Shown: positions 6,701 through 11,956 of the stretch, piece by piece
Layout: each line of letters opens with the position of its first letter
How positions within the stretch are numbered: position 1 is the stretch's first letter
Source of the DNA: Desulfuromonadales bacterium
GTDB lineage: Bacteria; Desulfobacterota; Desulfuromonadia; Desulfuromonadales; JACZKF01
NCBI GenBank assembly: GCA_014860175.1
Contig: JACZKF010000538.1
Coordinates: forward strand, 1 to 13,165
DNA: 13,165 nt
Direction: 5' to 3'
The notes under the pieces: generated by a model
The model's database searches: none
What the model was told of the DNA's origin: nothing
Seen by the model: the letters and a program-made list of their open reading frames with translations, nothing else
Position numbers and translations under genes: made by a program

Positions 6701-9353
6701 TCAGTTCATTGCCCGACCAGTCCTTGATCGCCACCGGCAGCCAGGAGGGGGCCGATTTCTCCCCGAATACCGGACTGGTGCTGTCGAATTCGGCCGACAG
6801 GTCGTTGTTGGAGAAACCGACGACCCGGGCCGCTTTCGGCACTTCGGTGAAGTAGTAGAAATCGGCGGCGCTGTTCTGGCCGTCAAACAAGGTCACCTGT
6901 TTGCGGTCGCACAGCGGCCGGGTCTGGCCGGCGAAGACGGAAGGGACGCCGGGGAAGAGGCTCAGCTGCGCCGGGACCAGGTGACCGTCACCGACGCAGA
7001 CCGGTGGCAGCAGTTGCAGGCTGGGGGTAAAGGTGTCGCCGAAATCGACGTTCTTGTCCTCTTCCTTGACCAGGGTATAGCCCGGAGGGGCGGCCGCCTC
7101 GACGATGTAGGTCCCGGTGGGGAGGTTCGCCGGGAAAGCATAGCCGCCATCGAAGACGCCGTCGCGCACCTGGTTCCAGGTGCCGTAGGAGTCGGCGCAG
7201 GGGTCGATCTCAGCACCGTGAATGACCGGCGTCGTCTCGCGGATGCAGCCGGTCGGTTTGTTGTCGTCCCAGCTGTCGGTATAGGTGACCTCGACGGCGT
7301 CGCCCAGATCGAATAAACCGTTGCCGTTGCGATCGATATCGCCGGGGCCGGGGAAGTCGCCCTGGGGATAGTTGTCGACATCGGCCAGCTGAAGGCCGGC
7401 CGGCAGCGCCAGATCGTCAATGAGACCGTCCCGGTTGAAGTCCCGGTAGAGGTTTACCTGCACCCGGGGGATGCCGACCTCCCAGGGCTCGGGAGCTCCG
7501 TAGCGAGGATCGTTTTCGGCCCGGGTCACCGAGTAGTAAACCAGACCGGAGATGCCGCCGTTCTCGCCCGGGCCGTAGTAGGTCTTGCCCCAGTGGATTT
7601 CATTGTGCTGGTTGAGAAAGAGGTGCATGGCCTGGGTGAGGATCGGCCCGGTTTCGGTGCGCGAGAGGTTGTTGCCGGTATTGACGTTGGTTTGCGCCTG
7701 CGCCTGCGGGAAGAGCTTGTCGCGGGAGGGCCAATCCCAGCCGGCATCGGGGAGAACCTCGCCGCCGTAATCGACGACGGAGGTGATGCCGGTCGCCTTG
7801 AACCGGGCGAAGTCAGCTTCCACCACCAGCCATTTGAAGAAAGGGAAGACCTCTGAAAACTGATAGCCACCGGCCATATCGGTGGTTTGCCCCTGGTAGA
7901 TGGCGCCGTTGCGAAAACGCAGATTGACCGCCTGCTCCGGGATGCCAGGCTCAGCCGGATCGGGGAACCCGTCCTGGTCGGAATCGAGGAAGATTTTCCC
8001 TTCCAGGGAGCCGAACCAGCGAAAAGAGAGGACGTTGCCGAGTTCGACCGGAGCGCCGCCACCGGCCCCTTGCGGAACGATGACGGTGGAGAAGCCGAAC
8101 AGGGCGTCGAGAGCTTTGTCCCAGGTCACCAGCTGGTAAGTGCCGGGGGGGACATTCGGGATGGTGAAGGTACTGTCGTCGTTGCAGGCGGCCGCATAAA
8201 GACCGGTGCCGGTCACCGGGTCGTTGAGCCCGACCCAGCAGTCCGGCACCGGCGCTCCCGGGAAAAAGCCCTGGTTGAAGGGGGGGCGGGAGTAGTGGTT
8301 GTAGACCAGCTTGCCGCTGATAGTGCCGGTGGCGCCGGCCGGCGGCGAGGCGACCCAGGGGAGCGCCGTGCGGTTGACATAACCGAAGAAGACGTGATTG
8401 AAGCCGGTGCCGAACCCTTCGATGAACAGTTCCGGCTCATCGGCCCGAACCCAGGCGTCGACCACGGGGGTCCCTTCGATGGTCGCCGTCTGCACCCAGG
8501 TCACCGGATTGCCGGCCTCGTCGAGTTGGGGCGGCACCACCTGCACGCCGTACTTGCCCGGGGCCAGAAACTTGATCAGCGCCTCGCCGACGGGGAGGCC
8601 ATAAGGATTTTTAACCGGATCGTTCTGGTTGGCAGCGGTCATGGTGTAGATGTTGCCGTCTCCCATGGTCAACACGCAGGGGGTCCCCTCGGTGCTGAGC
8701 ATGGTGCCGGTGTCGCCGCAGAGCTGGTAGGTGGTCCCGAGGGGGTTGCCGAAGGCGTCCTGCACCAGGGGGCCGCCGAGATCGGAGATAAACACCTTGG
8801 CGCCGCCGATGCCGGCCTCGCCCGGGGTATCGGGGGCGTTGTTGATCGGGTTGTGGTCTTCGAAGACCAGAATCGAAATCTGGGCCGTCGGAATCGGCTG
8901 CGGGTTGACGGTGACCCGCAGGTTATTGTTAAAACGTGGGTAGTCGAAGTCGCTCAGGGCCGGCACCACCGTACCGCTGCTCGAATAGTTGGCGATCTCG
9001 GGCAGGACCGTCACGAAGTAGCGCTTGTTCGGATCGAGAGCATTGCCGTTCAGGTCGTTGGAAATGGTGACCGAAGCCCCGAGAGATTCTCCCTTGGCGA
9101 CTACCGGTGCATAGCTGTTATGGATGACGTTGTTGATGCTGGCGTGGGTCCGTTCCCCCGGGGTCGTCAGGGTGGTCGTGTCCTCCTCCACCAGCCAGCG
9201 GAAACCGCCGGTAATCGGATCGCCTTGCGGGTCGACGACCGTCAGGTTGAAGGCTTCAGCCCGGTCTGGCAGGGTCAATCCCAACAGCAGTACTAAAACC
9301 GTCAGCGACCGCTTCAAAACAAAGCAGCCAAAGGGGCTCGTCTTACCTTTCAT
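3792..9353 (-). CDS. Giant secreted mosaic protein: SdrD-B-like domains, beta-helix, and C-terminal FG-GAP-like repeats
   Basis: 1853 residues with a signal peptide (KRSLTVLVLLLGL, cleavage after AEA near residue 34). By eye the order is: beta-sandwich modules with SdrD-B or carboxypeptidase-regulatory character at about 158-300, 344-445, 451-540 (LDSDQDGFPDPAEPG) and 600-780 (RDFNRDGLIDD); an IPT/TIG-like segment at about 1038-1105; a right-handed parallel beta-helix at about 1108-1535, opening with VPEDYPTIQAAIDAANAGD and rich in NN-I-x-N and GGGI turns; and five 48-residue repeats from 1615 to the end. No HxH pair or copper motif is seen, so it is not itself an oxidase. As the first gene of the operon it may be an extracellular scaffold or partner of the copper proteins. 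No sorting signal or outer-membrane barrel was recognised. AGGAGG sits 7 bases before the ATG. I know no characterised full-length relative. Confidence 0.9.
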   Translation of the reverse strand: MKGKTSPFGCFVLKRSLTVLVLLLGLTLPDRAEAFNLTVVDPQGDPITGGFRWLVEEDTTTLTTPGERTHASINNVIHNSYAPVVAKGESLGASVTISNDLNGNALDPNKRYFVTVLPEIANYSSSGTVVPALSDFDYPRFNNNLRVTVNPQPIPTAQISILVFEDHNPINNAPDTPGEAGIGGAKVFISDLGGPLVQDAFGNPLGTTYQLCGDTGTMLSTEGTPCVLTMGDGNIYTMTAANQNDPVKNPYGLPVGEALIKFLAPGKYGVQVVPPQLDEAGNPVTWVQTATIEGTPVVDAWVRADEPELFIEGFGTGFNHVFFGYVNRTALPWVASPPAGATGTISGKLVYNHYSRPPFNQGFFPGAPVPDCWVGLNDPVTGTGLYAAACNDDSTFTIPNVPPGTYQLVTWDKALDALFGFSTVIVPQGAGGGAPVELGNVLSFRWFGSLEGKIFLDSDQDGFPDPAEPGIPEQAVNLRFRNGAIYQGQTTDMAGGYQFSEVFPFFKWLVVEADFARFKATGITSVVDYGGEVLPDAGWDWPSRDKLFPQAQAQTNVNTGNNLSRTETGPILTQAMHLFLNQHNEIHWGKTYYGPGENGGISGLVYYSVTRAENDPRYGAPEPWEVGIPRVQVNLYRDFNRDGLIDDLALPAGLQLADVDNYPQGDFPGPGDIDRNGNGLFDLGDAVEVTYTDSWDDNKPTGCIRETTPVIHGAEIDPCADSYGTWNQVRDGVFDGGYAFPANLPTGTYIVEAAAPPGYTLVKEEDKNVDFGDTFTPSLQLLPPVCVGDGHLVPAQLSLFPGVPSVFAGQTRPLCDRKQVTLFDGQNSAADFYYFTEVPKAARVVGFSNNDLSAEFDSTSPVFGEKSAPSWLPVAIKDWSGNELMRVYMDEFGSYNALLPSTLTMNVPAPSGVSPNMLTVVLNDPFMPDPVNPGQKIPDPYYDPNYSVTPWTFNYTPGHVSYLDTPLVPIAAFAGFPKGGVDGNPANGVPVIALVDGAAGGPLICTDQSADRTVFIASIGVAQVTNPDYDFNDPESTPLIARDYGFGSVPGAVTLDGTPLPIDSWDNGSIIVTVPAELGTGRLLVTRGDNGQTSPNGVTLTITACADTVRNVPEDYPTIQAAIDAANAGDLVLVAPGTYHEMVIMYKPVRLQGAGAASTFINANPGGTNLLVNWHSKIQQLLGADPFRANEGAGIMVLGNAGFNFTEAPSRIDGFTILGALAGGGIDVNSEVANLIISNNRITANQGNFAGGIAVGTPQVADSNNTGLVIRDNWILKNGGIQGAGGIAFYADTNGYLVENNLIMGNLSRFNGGGLAHIGVSNGGVIRNNRIVLNEVFNGLNIQGAGDGGGIFVGSELAGGAGTGSVTIEANLIQGNLAGAGHGGGIRAFFLTEGDTLTVVNNIIANNVAGLAAGGISLQNVPTANLLHNTVVNNDSTSTGANAFIAGALDSVGQPAGLVAASANPTLVNNIILHNRSFGYDHSLNNLQGGLASYGYWDLAGTMSVQNTLLTTLGAAGNGGVDYTGNGNLALGGSAVFLREYFNNLVTAAVIDEGGNAINVKFTTLDIRAGDYHLRFGAQPINQGSVTAVTTDIDGQPRTGAPDLGADEQLSLFPVAKIGVFRGGKWYLDADGNGAWNGGIDFAYASFGLATDQPVTGDWNGDAITAIGTFRNGSWYLDADGNGAWNIGDTTLGSFGQAGDQAVTGDWNGDGRTQIGVFRNGTWHLDEDGNGQLNLAFDSALAFGSATDIPVTGDWNGDGVTQIGVFRNGTWYLDANGNGAWDAGIDTVLAFGQTGDRPVTGDWNGDGITDIGVFRGGKWYLDFNGNGAWSPGVDLIYNSFGLPADRPLAGIWH
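3795..4511 (-). repeat. Five tandem 144-bp (48-residue) repeats in the 3' end of the giant gene
   Basis: Residues 1615-1853 consist of five units with pattern IGVFRNGxWYLDxDGNGAW, then an FG-containing stretch, then VTGDWNGDG. Units 2 to 4 are exactly 48 residues, the first is 49 and the last stops at 46. Each unit has two Asp/Asn/Gly loops of the kind that bind calcium in FG-GAP or VCBS repeats, suggesting a propeller blade or adhesive stalk. A 34-base block is identical at 4041-4074 and 4185-4218, exactly 144 bases apart, pointing to recent duplication or gene conversion. Confidence 0.9.
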
Positions 9354-9370
9354 GGATATTCCTCCTCTGC

Positions 9371-9396
9371 GGGTTTGCGCAAAACCCTGCCAAACC
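9371..9396 (-). promoter_or_regulatory. Leader hairpins before the ribosome binding site of the giant gene
   Basis: On the minus strand GGGTTT and AAACCC (9387-9371) form a six-base-pair stem around TGCGC. The same 3' arm can instead pair, as CAAACC (9377-9372), with GGTTTG at 9396-9391. The two stems are mutually exclusive and end four bases before AGGAGG (9366-9361). They could tune translation, but chance pairing is possible in so short a region. Confidence 0.35.
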
Positions 9397-9465
9397 AGGA
9401 CAACGGTAATGGACCAAACGGCAAAACGAACCCCAAGAGGGCACAGTTATGGATTAATTAAGGAT

Positions 9466-9493
9466 AGTATAGGGGGGGGTCGGAAATTGTATA
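9466..9493 (-). promoter_or_regulatory. Candidate sigma-70 promoter of the copper-protein operon, with an 8-base C tract in the spacer
   Basis: On the minus strand TATACA (9493-9488, four of six matches to TTGACA) and TATACT (9471-9466, five of six matches to TATAAT) are separated by 16 bases. The spacer contains eight consecutive C (9479-9472). Transcription would start near 9459, leaving a leader of about 105 bases before the start codon. The region is AT-richer than its surroundings, as expected of a promoter. The -35 box is imperfect, so an activator may be needed. Confidence 0.5.
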
Positions 9494-9516
9494 GAGAGAG
9501 AAATCCGGCTTTTAAT

Positions 9517-9533
9517 GGTAGGAAAATCCCACC
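9517..9533. promoter_or_regulatory. Near-palindrome, candidate regulator site upstream of the copper-protein operon
   Basis: GGTAGGAAAATCCCACC is a 17-base near-palindrome. Its core AGGAAAATCCC matches AGGAAACTTCC at 11320-11330 in the other control region at 9 of 11 bases. It is centred about 66 bases upstream of the predicted start site, a usual distance for an activator. The neighbouring response regulator is the obvious candidate to bind, but this is inference. Confidence 0.35.
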
Positions 9534-9566
9534 TTCTAATACTGAGGCGGGAAATATAAAAGGTGC

Positions 9567-10235
9567 TTAATTTTTCCAGGCGTCGGGATCGATCACGCCG
9601 ACCTTGACCGCATACTTGATCAGGCTCAGCAGGTCGCTGCAGTGGAGCTTTCGCAGGGTGTTGCTGCGGTGTTTTTCCACCGTTTTCGGGCTGAGGCAGA
9701 GAATTCCGGCAATCCGGTTGACGGAATGCCCCTCGACCAGAAGCCGGAACACCTGTTGCTCGCGAGCGGAGAGCAGTTCATAAGGCTCCACGTCGCCGTT
9801 ACCCCGACTTCTTTTCAAAAAGGCATCGATCACCCCTTTATTGATGCGCGAACAGAGGAAATACTCGCCGCGGCTGGCGGCGTGAATCGCCCCGAGAATC
9901 TGGCCGCTCTCGGCCCCCTTGAGCACATAGGCGGTCGCCCCGGCCTCCAGTGCCTGCAGGACATAAACCTCCTTGTCGTGCATGGAAAGGATGACCAGGC
10001 CGATCTGCGGAGCTTCCCGTTTGAGCTGCCGGGCGACTTCGATCCCATTCAGGTCCGGCATCGACAGGTCGAGAACGATGACGTCGGGGTGAAGCCGCCT
10101 GGCCTTCTCCAATGCCTCCCTCCCACTCTCGGCCTGGCCGACGACCGTCAGGTCAGTCTGGGCGTTGAGCAGGTCACAAAGACCCAGGCGGACGATCGGA
10201 TGGTCGTCCACCACCAGCACTTTCATCTTACTCAT
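9567..10235 (-). CDS. NarL/LuxR-family two-component response regulator
   Basis: 222 residues. The receiver domain (about 4-120) shows the acidic pair Asp10-Asp11 (VVDDHP), phospho-acceptor Asp56 (VLDLSMPDLNG), Ser84 (ILSMHD) and Lys106 (YVLKGA). A LuxR-type helix-turn-helix occupies about 154-215 (LSAREQQVFRLLVEGHSV, then LSPKTVEKHRSNTLRKL). Length and layout are normal for a DNA-binding NarL/FixJ regulator. The start is ATG at 10235 with GGAGG 9 bases upstream; the alternative ATG at 10226 has poor spacing. The start overlaps the end of the kinase gene by 8 bases, so the two are probably translationally coupled partners. Its stop lies 213 bases upstream of the copper-protein operon, which is a likely target together with the divergent Sco-cytochrome genes. 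The signal sensed is unknown. Confidence 0.95.
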   Translation of the reverse strand: MSKMKVLVVDDHPIVRLGLCDLLNAQTDLTVVGQAESGREALEKARRLHPDVIVLDLSMPDLNGIEVARQLKREAPQIGLVILSMHDKEVYVLQALEAGATAYVLKGAESGQILGAIHAASRGEYFLCSRINKGVIDAFLKRSRGNGDVEPYELLSAREQQVFRLLVEGHSVNRIAGILCLSPKTVEKHRSNTLRKLHCSDLLSLIKYAVKVGVIDPDAWKN

Positions 10236-11187
10236 CGGTCGTCACCTCCATCGGCAGTTCGGTCCGCACCTGGGTGCCGGCCCCGGGCCGGCTGTCGATC
10301 TGTACTGTTCCCCCCACCAGCGCCGCCCGCTCGCCCATGCTCCACAGGCCGATACCGCCATGACCCGTCGGTAAATTCCGGGAAAAGCCGACGCCGTCAT
10401 CACGCACCGTCAGAATCAGGCTCGGATGGCAGTAGACCAGAACGATCTCCACCTCCCGGGCCTGGGCATGCTTGAGCACGTTGTTCAATGACTCCTGGCA
10501 GATGCGAAAGAGTGTTTCGGCCGCCGCCGCCGTCGGCTGCTGCTTGATCCCGAAATGGCGGAAGCTGAAGCGCAACTCGGGGTGCTGCTTGCTCAGCTCA
10601 CCGATGTGCCACTCCAGCGTCGGGACCAGGCCCAAGTCATCGATGAGAGCCGGCCGCAGACCAGTGGCGTAGCGACGAAAGTCCTCCGCCAGGTTCTGGA
10701 CCCTGCTGATCAGTTCTGCGGTGTGTGAATGTTCCGGAGCTTTTTTTTCAACCAGCGCCGAGTGCAACGACTCGAGGCCGAAATGAAGACCGGTGACGAC
10801 CTGGCCGAAGTGATCGTGCAGGTCCATCGCCACCTTTTTGCGCTCCTCCTCGGTCAATGCCATCAGCCGGCGAGACAGGCCGCTGACCTCCTCCTGGCAC
10901 CTTTTCTGATGCTGCAGGTGGAACATGAAGGGGCGAAACAACAAAAAATAGAAGGTTGGCGAAATGACGATCAGCAGCATGGCTGAATCGAGCAGCGCCT
11001 CCCCCCCGACAGGAAGCGGCTGGAAAAAAGAGAGCAGCAGCATGACGCAGGTTTCGCCGAAGAAAATTGCCGCCGAAAGCAGCAGCAGGAGGCGAATCGG
11101 CGATTGATACAGGGGTCTCCAGGAGCTGGGATCCAGCTTGATCTGCAGTTGGGACAACCAGCGGCGCAAAGGGGAAGCAGGCGACAT
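10228..11187 (-). CDS. Membrane histidine kinase of the NarX/DegS (HisKA_3) class
   Basis: 319 residues. Two hydrophobic segments (about 31-55 and 66-88) anchor the protein, separated by only about ten residues, so there is essentially no periplasmic sensing domain. A short coiled linker leads to the phosphorylation box MALTEEERKKVAMDLHDHFG, with His124 the expected phosphate acceptor. The HATPase domain shows ICQESLNNVLKHAQ (Asn236), DDGVGF at 263-268 and GHGGIGLWSMGERAALVGG from 275. No PAS, GAF or HAMP domain was recognised. It is co-transcribed with, and overlaps, the response regulator gene, its likely substrate. The ribosome binding site is weak (GGAAAG about 9 bases upstream of ATG), suggesting low expression. 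The input may be a membrane or redox change, or another protein; this cannot be read from the sequence. Confidence 0.93.
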   Translation of the reverse strand: MSPASPLRRWLSQLQIKLDPSSWRPLYQSPIRLLLLLSAAIFFGETCVMLLLSFFQPLPVGGEALLDSAMLLIVISPTFYFLLFRPFMFHLQHQKRCQEEVSGLSRRLMALTEEERKKVAMDLHDHFGQVVTGLHFGLESLHSALVEKKAPEHSHTAELISRVQNLAEDFRRYATGLRPALIDDLGLVPTLEWHIGELSKQHPELRFSFRHFGIKQQPTAAAAETLFRICQESLNNVLKHAQAREVEIVLVYCHPSLILTVRDDGVGFSRNLPTGHGGIGLWSMGERAALVGGTVQIDSRPGAGTQVRTELPMEVTTDE

Positions 11188-11265
11188 CAGGCTATTCTTT
11201 CCGACTCAATGCAGAGGTAGTCGATACAGACACCACAACCCTGAAGCAGCTGGATGGCAGAAGAA

Positions 11266-11294
11266 TTGACATCGGATAACCTTTTCAATATTTT
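11266..11294 (+). promoter_or_regulatory. Sigma-70 promoter for the Sco-cytochrome genes
   Basis: A perfect TTGACA (11266-11271) is followed after 17 bases by TATTTT (11289-11294, four of six matches to TATAAT). Transcription would start near 11301, giving a leader of about 73 bases before the Sco start codon. The -10 box lies two bases from the -10 box of the opposing kinase promoter, so the two promoters probably compete. Confidence 0.6.
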
Positions 11295-11296
11295 TA

Positions 11297-11302
11297 ATTA
11301 TA
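11297..11302 (-). promoter_or_regulatory. Perfect -10 box of the divergent kinase/regulator promoter
   Basis: TATAAT is read on the minus strand at 11302-11297. At a 17-base spacing the -35 position reads TTCCTC, only two matches to TTGACA, so activator dependence is plausible. A near-palindrome at 11317-11333 overlaps that -35 position. The predicted start near 11290 leaves about 100 bases of leader before the kinase gene. Confidence 0.5.
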
Positions 11303-11316
11303 CACTTTCCCCCGTA

Positions 11317-11333
11317 ATGGAGGAAACTTCCAT
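11317..11333. promoter_or_regulatory. Near-palindrome, candidate operator between divergent genes
   Basis: ATGGAGGAAACTTCCAT has 5-base outer arms that pair perfectly and a near-symmetric centre. It lies over the -35 position of the kinase promoter and about 24 bases downstream of the predicted Sco transcription start. The core AGGAAANTNCC recurs upstream of the copper-protein operon at 9520-9530. A weaker relative, TTGGAAATTTCAA on the minus strand, is at 11345-11357. Autoregulation by the adjacent response regulator is inferred. Confidence 0.4.
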
Positions 11334-11373
11334 TTGGCTGGTACTTGAAATTTCCAACCCCATGAGGTGAACA

Positions 11374-11952
11374 ATGCGCAGGCACCAAACCTCCCGCGTC
11401 TTGCTGCTGCTGGTGGTCCTTCTTTCACTGCCGTTGGTGGTGCAGGCGGAAGCGAAGAAAAGGTATCAGCGAAGCGTCCACAAATACACCGTCCCCGAAG
11501 CGACCCTGGTCAATCAGGAGGGGAGAAAGGTGCTGCTGACGGAGTTGCTTGCCGCCGACAAACCGGTGATGGTCGACTTCATCTACGGCACCTGCACCAC
11601 CATCTGTCCCGTCCTCTCCGCCGGCTATTCCAACCTGCAGCGAAGACTGGGGCCGGCGGCGCAGCAGGTACAGCTGGTCTCGATTACCATCGACCCCGAG
11701 TACGACACCCCGGAAGTGATGACCGAATACCTGCAGCGCTACAACCGCCAGCCGGGATGGGACTTTCTGACCGGCAGCCGGGCCGATATCGACCGCGTCA
11801 TGCGCGCCTTCAACGCCTATGTCCCCAACAAGATGTCCCATTATCCTCTCACCCTGCTGCGTGGGCCAGGGGAAGAGCGCTGGGTACGCATCTATGGCCT
11901 GCTCGGCACCGCCGATCTGATGAGTGAATACGAACAACTGCTGCGGAGGTGA
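11374..11952 (+). CDS. Sco1/SenC-family copper chaperone or thiol-disulfide protein
   Basis: 192 residues with an N-terminal hydrophobic segment (VLLLLVVLLSLPLVV) that may be cleaved after QAEA near residue 27 or kept as an anchor. The thioredoxin-like fold carries the Sco signature: Cys74 and Cys78 in GTCTTICP, and His156 in KMSHYPLTLL, which together bind copper in known Sco proteins. DFIYGTC, SITIDPEYDTPEV and the final LSEYEQLL-like helix (DLMSEYEQLL) also fit, and the length is typical. Sco proteins act in the periplasm, usually metallating the CuA site of cytochrome oxidase. No oxidase subunit gene is visible here, so delivery of copper to the nearby multicopper proteins, or thiol maintenance of the downstream cytochrome, is a reasonable alternative. 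GAGG lies 6 bases before the ATG. The stop overlaps the ribosome binding region of the next gene, indicating an operon. Confidence 0.93.
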   Translation: MRRHQTSRVLLLLVVLLSLPLVVQAEAKKRYQRSVHKYTVPEATLVNQEGRKVLLTELLAADKPVMVDFIYGTCTTICPVLSAGYSNLQRRLGPAAQQVQLVSITIDPEYDTPEVMTEYLQRYNRQPGWDFLTGSRADIDRVMRAFNAYVPNKMSHYPLTLLRGPGEERWVRIYGLLGTADLMSEYEQLLRR

Positions 11953-11956
11953 CGAG

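Noticed and set aside
3792..9353. Giant protein as a large MnxG/MofA-type copper oxidase
   Set aside because: No HxH pair, HCH motif or cupredoxin copper strand was found in it; its modules are structural types.
9530..9565. Inverted repeat CACCTT/AAGGTG as terminator of the two-component operon
   Set aside because: The stem is only six base pairs with a 24-base loop and no adjacent U tract.
11334..11350. Sigma-54 promoter at TGGCTGGTACTTGAA before the Sco gene
   Set aside because: The GG and GC elements do not have the required ten-base separation, and a good TTGACA promoter lies upstream.
11206..11388. Small minus-strand open frame in the divergent control region
   Set aside because: It overlaps both promoters and the Sco start, has no ribosome binding site seen and no recognisable protein features.
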